Positions 27,201 through 35,414 are shown, counted from the first letter of the stretch. The stretch is 64,000 nucleotides of DNA from DAOPYU01 sp942493245 (GCA_942493245.1 OW818685.1:1984001-2048000), one strand, 5' to 3'. Translations and numbers: made by a program. The notes: a model not told the origin generated them from the sequence alone.

Positions 27201-28333
27201 TGCAGAACGGTGACGGATTGGGTGGTGGGGCGGTCCCATCCGTACACGCCGTCCTTGTATTCGAGGGTGTAGGTGTTTTCCGGGAGGGAAATGGTTTGGC
27301 CGTTGCTGTGCCAGGTTTTGGGGTTTTCAGCGGTCAAATGCCATCTGGCTCCGGCGGTTACAGCGTGAGGGGGGAGAATCGAGACTTTCAGGGAACTTTT
27401 TCTTTGGATCGCCACCGAGTGGTACTGGCCGGCGGAGAGGGCGATGAAGGCCGTGTTGGGGGTGGGGACTCGGCATTGGTTGTAGGAAGTGTTGCCCCAG
27501 GCGACAATCGAGCCGTCGGATTTCAGGCCCAGACTGTGGCGCCAGCCCGCCGCGATGGCGATGAACCCGCTGTTCGGGGCGGGAACCTGACACTGCTTGT
27601 AGAGATCCTGGCCCCAGGCGACAATCGAGCCGTCCTCTTTCAACGCCAGACCGTGGGCGCTTCCCGCCGCGATGGCGGTGAAGCCGGTATTGGTGGTGGG
27701 GAGATTCAGTTGACCGTAGGTGTTGTCGCCCCAGGCGAGGAGCGAACCGTCGTTTTGCAGAGCCAGACTGTAGCTGGTGCCAGCGGCGATGGCTTGAAAA
27801 CCGACCACCGAGGTCGGTGGGAGGCTTTGCGAGGTGCTGTTGTCGCCCCAGGCGAGAATCGAGCCGTCCGATTTCAGAGCCAGGCTGTGGCGCGAGCCGG
27901 CGGCGATCGAGATGAAGTCCTCATTGGGTTCCGGCACTTCGCACTGCCCGTCGTCATTGCGTCCCCAGGCGATCACCGACCCATCGTCTTTCAGTCCCAG
28001 CGCATGCCCCCATCCTGCCGCCACCGCGGTGAAGCCGGTGTTGGGAGTCGGGACCGTACACTGGCCGTACTTGTTGGTTCCCAGCGCGACAATCGAACCA
28101 TCCAATTTCAGGTTCAGGTTGAATGTATCGCCGGCTGAGATGGCGGTGAATTGGTTATTGGGGTTGGGGAGCCGGAGTTGGCCGTATGAATTGTTCCCCC
28201 ACGCCACCACGGTTCCTGTTGTTCTCTCCTGACTCTGCGCGTTATAGGCAGGCAGGGCGCAGAGTAGCAGGGTACAGAGAAAAAAAATGGGGCGTACAGG
28301 GTGCGAATGGCGGGCGATTCTCGAATAATCCAT
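21245..28333 (-). CDS. Giant secreted protein with RCC1 propellers and InlB-type repeats
   Basis: A 2362-residue exported protein, almost certainly extracellular. The ATG at 28333 starts a signal peptide (hydrophobic F-F-L-C-T-L-L-L-C-A-L) and has GAGAGG 11 bases upstream. Three RCC1-like blocks each contain seven repeats of about 40 residues (V-A-W-G-x-N-x-x-G-Q-C...H-S-L-G-L-K-x-D-G-S-I), as expected for three seven-bladed propellers. A linker with A-V-T-A-G-A-x-W-x-L follows each block. Twelve InlB/Flg_new-type repeats (G-W-S-G-D...N-P-L...A-x-F) come as groups of two, one and nine. The last 400 residues are a beta-rich region I do not recognise. No PEP-CTERM, LPXTG or por-type sorting tail is seen. 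Preceded by a sigma54 promoter and tandem operator, so probably controlled by an NtrC-type activator. Function is likely adhesion or matrix building, by inference. Confidence 0.88.
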   Translation of the reverse strand: MDYSRIARHSHPVRPIFFLCTLLLCALPAYNAQSQERTTGTVVAWGNNSYGQLRLPNPNNQFTAISAGDTFNLNLKLDGSIVALGTNKYGQCTVPTPNTGFTAVAAGWGHALGLKDDGSVIAWGRNDDGQCEVPEPNEDFISIAAGSRHSLALKSDGSILAWGDNSTSQSLPPTSVVGFQAIAAGTSYSLALQNDGSLLAWGDNTYGQLNLPTTNTGFTAIAAGSAHGLALKEDGSIVAWGQDLYKQCQVPAPNSGFIAIAAGWRHSLGLKSDGSIVAWGNTSYNQCRVPTPNTAFIALSAGQYHSVAIQRKSSLKVSILPPHAVTAGARWHLTAENPKTWHSNGQTISLPENTYTLEYKDGVYGWDRPTTQSVTVLQDLLTSVTAVYTPHIWTLSTTDTLNGSVSISPNRTKLPHESLVTLKAQPESGYSFTHWTGDIPAGSASVNPLTFVMDANKVVVAHFAKKTYTVSAQAENGRVMAMPDYAVYPDGTTVTLYTIPNPGTRFDNWRGDIPAGNESASSITLTIKGDTSVTAVFKQMQGQIVGWGNNSQNQLAVPAPNTSFTAVTAGTNHSLGLKSNGTVVAWGNNQYGQCNPPTSNTGITAIASGSLHNLCLNADGVIQAWGRNTYQQCEVPSPNTGFVAIAAGTYHSLGLKADGSVAAWGYNRYFQCDVPEPNANFVAIAAGANHSLGLKADGSIVAWGLNTSKQCAIPTPNSGFLSIASGSVFSMGLKEDGSVVVWGNNSYGQYKIPSPNTGFRAIHAGATYVLGIKTDGSMVTWGNNTANQCTLPVSNSDFIGVAGATNHTLAIKREGLLQITAAPQQAVSAGIQWQLTDEADGGWHTLDETVRFTAGVHKILFKTAPGWGTHTQQISIQPDQLNSIPVEFLKAWTLTTQADQGRIILSPNHTVLDIPNQVNYVDGSTVTLYASPNPGYQFAGWTGDIPAGKESENPLVFTIQTDTVLTAEFTQNPGAVRAWGLNTYQQCSVPQPNIGYVAVAGGTNHSLGLKADGSVVAWGYNRYTQCNVPEPNTNSVAIAAGVSHSLRLNSDGSITAWGSNSAGQCKIPLPNSDFIAIATGANHSLGLKANGSIAAWGSGQVPYASIPNPNRDFIAIAAGTGHSLGLKSDGSIVAWGTNNQGQCNIPSPNTDFVAIAAGGNFSMGLKLDGSIVAWGYNGYRQCNIPTPNTGFVAIVAGTNHAMAQRGDGSIVTWGDKRSGQTTVPGANSGYRNIAAGANYSLAIQDPINLVQVTLTPADAVTAGAQWRLAHEADGVWHNSGDMIESQTTSCTVEFKDLADWNTPADQILDLVLDALTTTTAEYTPLAWSLSVSAQGDGSVALDPEATEFIPGATVTLTAIPNSGSQFQGWTGDVPAGQEMANPLIIVMDANKSLVANFARIQYPLTVLAVNGSVLKTPNLPLYDQGSQVMLEAIPDPEYDFVGWSGDVPAGHETDNPLTITLDAPKTLTALFTLKQFSLTLQAENGSVTPVPDQPLYPYGTTVTLEAAPDEGFRFVGWSGDVTGTTHPLEVVMDSNKTISANFELRQYALVVESENGSVIKTPDAPTYSHGTTVTLEAVPDYGYRFSGWSGDVPNGAAHTNPIEVVLESTRTLTAHFTLQQYPLTVLAEHGSVSAQPNQPLYAHGALVTLQATPVEGYHFTGWTGDSVSTDNPLQITMNSTQTLTAQFEINTYPLTLEAENGAVTALPDLPLYPHGSLVTLEATPAPGYHFTGWSGDATGTVNPLQITMNSAMSITAHFSINEYVLTVNATNGSVTKVPDAPFYTYGAQVILTALPETGYTFTGWTGDVPSGQETANPLEITMDAAKSLTAQFEKTQYPLTVQAENGTVEIVPNQSLYAYGTQVILHATPASGFHFIGWSGDATDATNPLEVTMDSSKTLVANFARNEYTLTIHAQDGAVTKSPDQAFYSHGDVVTLTATPSEGYEFESWSGDATGTTNPLILVMDSTRTLTANFIALETEPEAWYAIRYSRCDFKENTLEPGSLLFQGASLLSSVNIQLLKGPSNSPDIPGKVAYRKLSTVPLVRIEGDMRTFQSSVSIEKLEATGYVMSLTGQNASIALIEAGSFERIKLSACSNSMPEDSTTPEYASTAIYSTGEKFAKSGKLEANNTKVYIQLCGVILTDFSINQPVICVKVSSRKYLANLQTGGQQKRLSLGGIGPVARVAAEAIGQTAEQMPQDSILQAPSIHSIQTCGASVTVDQILADLSTVKTAGCLFTLDSQIAIQANLRAREIHSNESIDQLDARSLKHDNTYLGGFIGYPSEPDKMTAVAPNMGSIYGGKGVSGIFIAGIKKDGTPDCNGAIRKFATIGKIGQFWGEAYCKTLPSFSPAQGTEFTVYTKKP

Positions 28334-28502
28334 TGTGACGAAGTCCTCTCCGGTGGCCGTAACTTTTTGAGTTTTGAATTTTTCCCGATGTTCGCGGAAA
28401 ATTTTTCTTCTCGTCAGGACAGAAGGCTTGTGCTGCAAGCGGTTCACTGTCACTGCAAGATTTTTGCACTGCTACATGTATCAGCAATACGCATCTATTT
28501 AT

Positions 28503-28518
28503 AGCAAGATTTGGGCCA
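28503..28518 (-). promoter_or_regulatory. Sigma54 promoter of the RCC1-repeat gene
   Basis: On the minus strand TGGCCCAAATCTTGCT has GG and GC ten bases apart, with the TTGCT -12 element intact. A start about 12 bases downstream would give a leader of some 155 bases. The same element (TGGC-N7-CTTGCTAT) stands before the S8 protease gene. Confidence 0.6.
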
Positions 28519-28647
28519 GTTCGACTCCGTTTCGCGTCTAAATTTGATGCGAGCATTTGGTGCGCAAAAATCAGGGGAAAACTTCTGAACGGATGGTTTT
28601 CGGATCGCCATTTTTCTGTATCGGCGCGATTTTGGCCTCTTTGCGCG

Positions 28648-28682
28648 TGTTCATTTTTGAAGCAGTTGTTCAAAAGTGAGTA
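28648..28682. promoter_or_regulatory. Tandem palindromic activator site, RCC1 gene
   Basis: Two 16-bp units separated by AGT: the first has half-sites TGTTCA and TGAAGC, the second TGTTCA and TGAGTA, each with four bases between the halves. TTTGCGCG directly precedes it. It lies 130-165 bp upstream of the -24/-12 element. A site of the same length, build and flank lies at 41701-41735. Confidence 0.6.
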
Positions 28683-29231
28683 CTCTTCTGTGTTTTGTTA
28701 CTGTTTTATGTTGTACAAATCTAAATGACCACTTCATATCAAAGAATGGCTTATGTTTCTGCATTTGTAGTAAAGAAGAGTAAATGTTGTAGATTCTTTT
28801 AGGTTCCTGTTTTCACTTGAGTACTTTTATTGCGGCCCGTGACGGGGCCCATGTGGAATATGCGCGGCCGTTGTGTCGCCATCCGGTTGTGAGACTCTAT
28901 TTGTAAATGAGTTTTCACAAATAGATATTATGCACGTGAAAAAAAACGAGGTGCGACTGGAGGTGGAGCACGTTTCTGTTTCTGGTTCTCTGTGGATAGT
29001 GTGAGGAATACTTCCCAGGGGGGAATGGAAAATCTCGGATCACAATCAGGCCTATTTTACAGTCGAGAATTTCATTGACACGGCTCTGGAAAAGAGACAA
29101 GATCGGAACGCAACGACAAGAAAAGGGAGTACATTTGGGGTTTCCCATCCCGCGGATTCAAAAATTGTTCACGAGTAAACTTTTGAATCTGCAAATCCAG
29201 TTCTGAATCGGGGTAGAAAGGAATTCATTCC
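28683..29231. other. AT-rich intergenic region
   Basis: No gene is seen. The stretch is clearly richer in A+T than its neighbours and holds a TTGTACAAAT decamer at 28711-28720 that also occurs beside the S8 operator, plus a candidate promoter at 29075-29103 for the lipoprotein gene. Confidence 0.5.
29075..29103 (+). promoter_or_regulatory. Candidate sigma70 promoter for the lipoprotein gene
   Basis: TTGACA at 29075-29080, a 17-bp spacer and CAAGAT at 29098-29103, about 130 bases before the GTG start at 29232. Confidence 0.4.
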
Positions 29232-30047
29232 GTGAAACGCGATCTTTTTTTCTGTTTTCTCTTTCTGGTTGTCTTGAGCGCCTGCTCTGCGAGATCGGGA
29301 CGGGCAGGGGGGGATGTGAGAGCGCCTGAGGGTTGCCCCTCGATTGTTACAATCAATCCGCCGGAGGAAGATTTCTTCTCGAAGCGGCTTGACTACCACG
29401 GTATTCCGATCAAGTCCCACCAGGTGGTGGTGGATGAGGCCCTGTACGAGGCTTGGAACCGGCTGGATGGGTTGTTGAAAAATCAGCCCGAGGTGTTGGC
29501 AAATCTGGTGGCCGCGGGAGCGCGTTTGCACATCATCGGACGAGATCAGGTGACGACCGACCTGCCCGAGTTCCGGCAGGATAAAGGGGTGAAACTGCCC
29601 GAATACAATGGGTTGACCCGGGATGAGCGCACTCGCGGCATGGGGGGGCTGATGTCGTCGTGCGGGGAGGAGAATCTCCTGAAACTCGAAAAAGACCGCT
29701 ACCGGGGGCGCGACATCTGTGTCCATGAGTTTTGCCACGGGATTTTCGATTGCGGGCTGGATGATGCCACACGCCGCAAGTTTGTGGATCAGCTCAAGCG
29801 CTCAAAAGAGAAGGGACTCTGGGTCGGGTCGTATGCGGCCAGCGGGCGGGGCGAGGAGTTTCTCTCCGAATTGACGATGTGGTACGTGGGAACGCATGGC
29901 GACCTGGGGATGAAGGGCGCGAAACCGGAGAATGGCCGGGAAGGGTTGAAAAAATACGATCCCGAGGCGTTTGCGTTGCTGGACGATTTTTATGCCGGGC
30001 GTCTGAAAGTCGAGAAAGTGGAAAGAACCCCCAGGACTCATCCCTGA
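29232..30047 (+). CDS. Zincin-like lipoprotein
   Basis: A 271-residue exported lipoprotein that starts at GTG (29232) after AAAGGA. The signal ends in the lipobox L-S-A-C-S. A metallopeptidase motif H-E-F-C-H (HExxH) lies near residue 165 and a downstream E-E-F-L-S-E-L could provide the third zinc ligand, as in gluzincins such as the anthrax lethal-factor-like group. The segment before it (A-x-L-H-I-I-G-R-D-Q-V, then T-R-G-M-G-G) agrees with secreted putative peptidases of PVC bacteria. It stands just upstream of the GH127 genes but has its own promoter candidate. Substrate unknown. Confidence 0.7.
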   Translation: MKRDLFFCFLFLVVLSACSARSGRAGGDVRAPEGCPSIVTINPPEEDFFSKRLDYHGIPIKSHQVVVDEALYEAWNRLDGLLKNQPEVLANLVAAGARLHIIGRDQVTTDLPEFRQDKGVKLPEYNGLTRDERTRGMGGLMSSCGEENLLKLEKDRYRGRDICVHEFCHGIFDCGLDDATRRKFVDQLKRSKEKGLWVGSYAASGRGEEFLSELTMWYVGTHGDLGMKGAKPENGREGLKKYDPEAFALLDDFYAGRLKVEKVERTPRTHP

Positions 30048-30108
30048 TCGTTCAGGGGGAGGGCGGGTGGTTTCAAGAGGGGAATTTCGATGCCGGGCGG
30101 GCATCGTG

Positions 30109-30137
30109 TTCATACCGGGGGTGATCCCGGGTACAAT
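30109..30137 (+). promoter_or_regulatory. Candidate promoter with operator-like dyad before GH127 genes
   Basis: TTCATA (30109-30114) and TACAAT (30132-30137) are 17 bp apart. The spacer holds an inverted repeat, TACCGGG with CCCGGGTA, so a repressor could bind between the two elements. The -35 match is poor. Confidence 0.4.
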
Positions 30138-30181
30138 TCTATTCGGAAATCTGCCGGATGAGGCAGAGAGAAAGGAAACCC

Positions 30182-32644
30182 ATGTCGAAGAATTGTAAGA
30201 TTTCTTGTCGAAGTGTTCTGTTTTGCGGGCTCCTGGTGATGTGTCTGTTGAGCGAGACGTTTGCCCAGCCTCCTGATCCTGCGCAGAAGGCTGCGGACGC
30301 TCAACCCACCACTGCTACCCTTTCTGTGGTGGCGGGAGTGGATCGTGTGGTGGTGTTGCCGGGAAAAACCTACCTGAACGGGTGGGCCGGGTATGGTTCA
30401 AAAGAACAGCGCGGGCGGCGTGGACGTCGGCGCGGTCCCGAGGCGGCGCCTGCGCCTGTCCCGACCGGTCCCGCACCGACGGTGGCCTGGAGCAAGGAGT
30501 CGGGTCCGGGTACGGTGAAGTTTGAGAATGAAAAAGCGGCGGTGACGACCGCCACGTTCTCCGAGCCGGGCGATTATGTGCTCAAACTGACGGCGAAAAA
30601 TGACAAGGCCACGGTTTCTTCGACTCTGAATGTGATGGCGGCGTTGCCTCCGCCGGTCAAACAGCTCGAGGCGGTCAATACCAAGGCTTTCAAAGTGAAC
30701 AGCCCGTTGTGGAGCAGCCGGGTCAAGGCCTTGATCGTCAATTGGATTCCTCATTGCATTGACTATTGCAACAACCGCAGTCTGCCACAGGGCGGTATTG
30801 ACAATTTCGAGGAAGCGGCCAAGGCGGTGGCGGGACAGCCGCATGGAAAACACAAAGGGTACCCGTTCTCGAACGCCTGGGTGCATCAGACGGTCGAGGC
30901 GATGTGTATTGCCCTGATGGTGGACCCGCAGGGCGACCCGGAGATCATCGAGGCGCAGAAGAAAATGACGGCGACGCTCGAGGACTGGATTCCGAAAATT
31001 CTCGCGGCGCAGGAACCGGACGGGTACCTCCAGACCCGTTTCACGCTTGATCCCGAGGTGAAGCGGTGGGACGATCGGACCCGGAGCGAGCATGAGGGGT
31101 ATGTGGCGGGGTATTTCCTGGAGTCGGCCATCAACCATTACATGATGACGAACCGCAAGGATGCCCGGATGTACGAGGCGGCGAAGAAACTGGCCGATTG
31201 CTGGTACAACAACATCGGTCCGGCGCCCAAGAAGGAATGGTTCGACGGGCACCAGGAAATGGAACAGGCGCTCGTGCGGTTCGGGCGGTTTGTGAACGAC
31301 ATGGAGGGCGCGGGCAAGGGGCAGAAATACATCGAACTGGCCAAGTTCCTCCTGGATTCGCGCAAGAATGGCAGCGAATACGATCAGAGCCAGCTTCCCG
31401 TCGTCCAGCAGTACGAAGCGGTGGGGCACGCCGTGCGCGCCATCTATACTTACTCGGGCATGGCCGATGTGGCCGCCGAAACGCACGATGTGGATTACCA
31501 GAGCGCCGTTATGTCGCTTTGGGACAATCTGGTCAACAAGAAGTATTATGTGACGGGCGGGATCGGCAGTGGCGAGACCTCCGAAGGGTTTGGCGGGAAC
31601 TATTCGCTGGGCAACCACGCCTACTGCGAGTCGTGTTCGAGCTGCGGCATGATTTTCTTTCAGTACAAACTGAACCTGGCCTATCAGGACGCCAAGTATG
31701 TGGATTTGTACGAGGAGACGCTTTACAACGCATTGCTGGGTTCGATTGACATGGAAGGGAAGAACTTCTATTACACGAACCCGCTCGAGGTGGATGGCCC
31801 CCGCACCCCTTGGCATGTGTGTCCCTGTTGCGTCGGGAACATCCCCCGGACGTTACTGATGATCCCCACCTGGACATATGCCCGGGGGCAGGACACGATC
31901 TATGTCAACCTGTTCATCGGCAGTACGGCCACGATCGAGAAGGTGGCCGGAACCGATGTCGAGATGGTTCAGGTGACGGATTATCCGTGGAACGGCAAGG
32001 TGGCCATCACGGTCAATCCCGCTCAGGAGAAGGAATTCACCGTCAAGGTCCGGTCGCCGAAGCGGGATGTGAGTTCGCTTTATACGGAAACGCCCGAGGC
32101 GAACGGAATCCTCTCCATGTCTGTGAATGGAGAGCCGGTCAAGCCCACGCTGGACAAGGGGTATGTGGTGCTGACTCGCAAGTGGAAGGCGGGCGACAAG
32201 ATCGAGTTCGAGTTGCCGATGACGGTTCAGCGGATCAAGGCGAGCGAAAAAATTCGCGCGAATGTCGGACGGGTGGCTTTGCGGTATGGCCCGATGATCT
32301 ACAACATCGAAGGGTTGGATCAGGATGTCAATCAGGTACTCAGTTCCGATTCGCCTCTGACGACCGAGTGGAAGGCCGATCTCTTCAAGGCCGTGAAGGG
32401 CGCGGCTGAGGGGGTGATGGCAATCAAGGGACAGTTTGCCAACGGTTCGCCTCTCTTGGCGATTCCGCATTACGCCCGGAACAACCGGAGTGACCAGGCG
32501 ACCGAGAAGGCGCGGGAGGAAGCGGCCAAAGGAAGCGGTGTGGACTATTCCGGCGCCACGGCGGGCGAGAACAACGGCGCTGCTCAGCAAGAGCGTCGTC
32601 GGCCTCGCGTGACGCCTTCGATCGTTTGGATCAAGGATAAATAA
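30182..32644 (+). CDS. Secreted GH127 beta-L-arabinofuranosidase-like enzyme
   Basis: An 820-residue exported protein. The ATG at 30182 follows AAGGAAA and begins a signal peptide ending S-E-T-F-A-Q. Residues 40-155 form an Ig/PKD-like domain interrupted by an R-R-G-R-R-R low-complexity stretch. The rest is the (alpha/alpha)6 GH127 (former DUF1680) domain, with the Cys-rich zinc/catalytic region: Y-C-E-S-C-S-S-C near residue 480 and H-V-C-P-C-C-V-G-N near 545. Known members release arabinofuranose from plant glycans. A basic, Gln-rich tail follows. It lies 44 bases before a second GH127 gene, so the pair is an operon. Confidence 0.88.
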   Translation: MSKNCKISCRSVLFCGLLVMCLLSETFAQPPDPAQKAADAQPTTATLSVVAGVDRVVVLPGKTYLNGWAGYGSKEQRGRRGRRRGPEAAPAPVPTGPAPTVAWSKESGPGTVKFENEKAAVTTATFSEPGDYVLKLTAKNDKATVSSTLNVMAALPPPVKQLEAVNTKAFKVNSPLWSSRVKALIVNWIPHCIDYCNNRSLPQGGIDNFEEAAKAVAGQPHGKHKGYPFSNAWVHQTVEAMCIALMVDPQGDPEIIEAQKKMTATLEDWIPKILAAQEPDGYLQTRFTLDPEVKRWDDRTRSEHEGYVAGYFLESAINHYMMTNRKDARMYEAAKKLADCWYNNIGPAPKKEWFDGHQEMEQALVRFGRFVNDMEGAGKGQKYIELAKFLLDSRKNGSEYDQSQLPVVQQYEAVGHAVRAIYTYSGMADVAAETHDVDYQSAVMSLWDNLVNKKYYVTGGIGSGETSEGFGGNYSLGNHAYCESCSSCGMIFFQYKLNLAYQDAKYVDLYEETLYNALLGSIDMEGKNFYYTNPLEVDGPRTPWHVCPCCVGNIPRTLLMIPTWTYARGQDTIYVNLFIGSTATIEKVAGTDVEMVQVTDYPWNGKVAITVNPAQEKEFTVKVRSPKRDVSSLYTETPEANGILSMSVNGEPVKPTLDKGYVVLTRKWKAGDKIEFELPMTVQRIKASEKIRANVGRVALRYGPMIYNIEGLDQDVNQVLSSDSPLTTEWKADLFKAVKGAAEGVMAIKGQFANGSPLLAIPHYARNNRSDQATEKAREEAAKGSGVDYSGATAGENNGAAQQERRRPRVTPSIVWIKDK

Positions 32645-32688
32645 TCTGGGGGCAGGCCTATTCAATCTGAAGAAAAGGATTCGATGCC

Positions 32689-35103
32689 ATGAGCAATTTC
32701 AAAAACGTATGCGCTTCGTCGGTTCTGGCCTGTTGTCTCGTGGGGACGGCTCTGGCGGGCGCGGCGGACCCGATCAAGAACGCGATTCCGTACGCCGCTC
32801 GTCCGCTTCCGCTCACCGATGTCCGGCTGACCGGCGGGCCGCTCAAGAACGCACAGGATCTCGACGCCAAGTACCTGCTCGATCTCCAACCGGACCGGAT
32901 GTTGGCCTTCCTGCGCATTCGAGCGGGTTTGAAGGAGAAGGCGCCCGGGTATGGCGGGTGGGACGGTGGGAAAGGCAAACAACTCACGGGTCACATTGCC
33001 GGGCACTACCTCTCGGCGGTGAGTCTGATGTGGACCGCCACGGGGGACGTCCGGTACAAGGAGCGGGCCGACTACATCGTCAAGGAACTGAAAGAAGTTC
33101 AGGATAAACAGGGCGATGGGTATCTGGGTGCGCTGACCGATGACAAGGGGACCGATGCCAAGACGCTCTTCAACGAGGTGGCGCAGGGTAACATCCGCTC
33201 GGGCGGGTTCGACCTCAACGGCCTCTGGTCGCCGTGGTATGTCGAGCACAAGATCTATGCCGGGTTGCGCGACGCCTATCGTCTCACGGGCAATCCGCTG
33301 GCGCTCGAGGTGGAGATCAAGTTTGCCGCCTGGGCCGAGGGGATTCTGTCCAAACTCAACGACGAGCAGATTCAGAAAATGCTCAACACCGAGTTTGGCG
33401 CGATGAACGAGGTACTGGCGGACCTCTACGCCGACACGGGCGACAAGCGGTGGATGGCCCTGTCCGACAAGTTCCAGCACCACGCCATCGTGGACCCGCT
33501 GGCGCAGGAACGCGACATTCTGGGCGGAACGCATGGCAACACGCAGGTGCCCAAACTGATGGGTTCTCTCATGCGCTATATTTACACGGGCAGCGAGGCT
33601 GACGGTAAAGCGGCCAGGTTCTTCTGGGACCGCGTGGCGCAGCACCACAGCTTCGCCACCGGCGGCCACGGGCGCAATGAGTATTTCGGCCAGCCCGACA
33701 AGTTGAACGACATGGTGGACGGGCGCACCGCCGAGACGTGCAACGTCTATAACATGATCAAGATGTCGCGCACGCTCTTTTCGCTCCAGCCGGAAATCCG
33801 GTATGCGGATTTCCACGAGCGGGCGTTGTACAACCACATTCTGGGTTCGATCGATCCCACGGACGGCTGGACGTGTTACATGACGCCGGTGGGACGCGGA
33901 GTCCGGCGCGAGTATGAAGAGAACATGCTGGACGGCGGATTCACCTGTTGTGTGGGGACGGGTATGGAAAGCCACGCGCTGCACGCCTATGGCCTGTACT
34001 ACGAATCGGGCGACAAACTCTGGGTCAATGTTTACGCGCCCTCGAAGGCGGAATGGAAAGCCGCCGGGGTGAAACTCGAGATGGAAACCGCGTTCCCGGA
34101 AGGGGAGACGGTTTCATTGAAGATTACGGCCGAGTCGCCCAAAGAGTGGACGCTGGCCCTGCGTCGTCCCTGGTGGGCGGGTGAGGGGTTCAGTGTGAAG
34201 GTCAACGGAGAGGCGGTGAAGGATCTGCCGAAGGCGGGCTCCTACGTCGAGTTGAAGCGGACCTGGAAGAGCGGCGACACGGTTGCGTTGACGTTGCCCA
34301 AGGCGCTTCACGAGGAACCGCTGCCCGACAATCCGCGCCGCGTGGCGCTGATGTGGGGACCGCTGGTGCTGGCGGGCGACGTGGAGCAGGAAATGGCGGG
34401 GCGCGAGGAAAGGCGGCGCGCGCCCCGGTCCGCCGGACTGACGATCCCGGTTTTTCTGTCGGCCAACCAGCCCATCGAGAAATGGCTCAAGCCGGTCGAG
34501 GGAAAACCGGGAACGTTCCGGACCGACGGAGTGGGGAAGAACCGGGACGTCGAGTTTGTGCCGTTCTACCGCCTGCACCGCCGGGCCTATGGCGCGTATT
34601 GGGATCTCTACACGCCCGAGGAGTGGAAGCAGAAGGCCGACGCGTACGCAGCCGAACAGGCAAAGCAGCGCAAACTCGAGCAGGCCACGGTGGCGTTCGT
34701 CCAGCCGGGCGAGATGCAGCCGGAGACCGACTACAAGTACCAGGGTGAAGGCGCCCGGGTGACCCGTGCGATGGAACGCGCGGCGCGCAGTGGGGGGCAG
34801 TGGTTCTCGTTTGAAGTCCCCGTGGACCCGGAGCGTCCGATGGCGCTGATCGTGACGTACAGCAGCGACGAGCGGCAGCCGAAGGCGTTCGAAATCCAGG
34901 TCGAGGGGCAGCGTGTGGGTGAGCAGACCGTTGATCGGCGCACACCCGAACAGGAACCGAAGTTCTTCGACGCCGAGTACAAGATTCCGGCGGAACTGGT
35001 GAAGGGCAAGCAGAAAGTGACCGTGCGCTTCCAGGCCGCCGCGGACAAGCAGATCGGGACGGTTTGTGGCATCCGGATGATCCGCGCGGATGCTGAGCGT
35101 TGA
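32689..35103 (+). CDS. Secreted GH127-family glycosidase, second copy
   Basis: An 804-residue exported protein with a signal peptide (C-C-L-V-G-T-A-L-A-G-A-A). The GH127 catalytic domain fills about 35-620, with T-A-E-T-C-N-V-Y-N-M near residue 350 and F-T-C-C-V-G-T-G near 417, the Glu/Cys set of the family. A C-terminal beta-sandwich (about 690-800), with A-L-I-V-T-Y-S-S-D-E, resembles the DUF6805 module that often follows this domain. It differs strongly from its upstream neighbour, so the two probably act on different linkages rather than being a recent duplication. A hairpin terminator follows. Confidence 0.88.
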   Translation: MSNFKNVCASSVLACCLVGTALAGAADPIKNAIPYAARPLPLTDVRLTGGPLKNAQDLDAKYLLDLQPDRMLAFLRIRAGLKEKAPGYGGWDGGKGKQLTGHIAGHYLSAVSLMWTATGDVRYKERADYIVKELKEVQDKQGDGYLGALTDDKGTDAKTLFNEVAQGNIRSGGFDLNGLWSPWYVEHKIYAGLRDAYRLTGNPLALEVEIKFAAWAEGILSKLNDEQIQKMLNTEFGAMNEVLADLYADTGDKRWMALSDKFQHHAIVDPLAQERDILGGTHGNTQVPKLMGSLMRYIYTGSEADGKAARFFWDRVAQHHSFATGGHGRNEYFGQPDKLNDMVDGRTAETCNVYNMIKMSRTLFSLQPEIRYADFHERALYNHILGSIDPTDGWTCYMTPVGRGVRREYEENMLDGGFTCCVGTGMESHALHAYGLYYESGDKLWVNVYAPSKAEWKAAGVKLEMETAFPEGETVSLKITAESPKEWTLALRRPWWAGEGFSVKVNGEAVKDLPKAGSYVELKRTWKSGDTVALTLPKALHEEPLPDNPRRVALMWGPLVLAGDVEQEMAGREERRRAPRSAGLTIPVFLSANQPIEKWLKPVEGKPGTFRTDGVGKNRDVEFVPFYRLHRRAYGAYWDLYTPEEWKQKADAYAAEQAKQRKLEQATVAFVQPGEMQPETDYKYQGEGARVTRAMERAARSGGQWFSFEVPVDPERPMALIVTYSSDERQPKAFEIQVEGQRVGEQTVDRRTPEQEPKFFDAEYKIPAELVKGKQKVTVRFQAAADKQIGTVCGIRMIRADAER

Positions 35104-35163
35104 GTTGAGGGCGCATCTGACGGTAACCTGCGGAAACAAGAACAAATAAGAAGTGTGAGGGAC

Positions 35164-35209
35164 ACCCTGCCTGAGCTATCCCATTCCTGGGGGCGGTCTC
35201 AGGCAGGGT
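35164..35209 (+). terminator. Intrinsic terminator of the GH127 operon
   Basis: ACCCTGCCTGAG (35164-35175) pairs with CTCAGGCAGGGT (35198-35209), followed by CGTTTTTGC. Confidence 0.75.
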
Positions 35210-35414
35210 CGTTTTTGCTATCCGGTCATTTTTCCCCTGTTGCAAACGGTCATGCGATCTGCAACACTCTGGTATTGTCAGGATTGAATCGCTCAGCCTT
35301 TTGTCGCGTTTCCCGCTCAGGGAAGTAGAGGGACAAAAATGAGAGGGGATACGCATTTGCCTCCAGGAGGAATTGAGCGGTTCGAGGTTTTCATGTCAGG
35401 CAATTTTGAGGCGA

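Noticed and set aside
22544..28138. Long plus-strand open frames opposite the RCC1/InlB-repeat gene
   Set aside because: They mirror the repeated codons of the minus-strand gene, have no start signals, and their repeats are the complement of the real domains.
21245..28333. Periodic DNA repeats suggestive of a CRISPR-like array
   Set aside because: The period equals codon-level RCC1 and InlB repeats in one long frame; units are diverged and there are no constant repeats with unique spacers.
28746..28762. Possible sigma54 promoter on the plus strand (TGGC...CTGC)
   Set aside because: GG and GC are 11 bases apart, not 10, and it is almost 500 bases from the next plus-strand gene.
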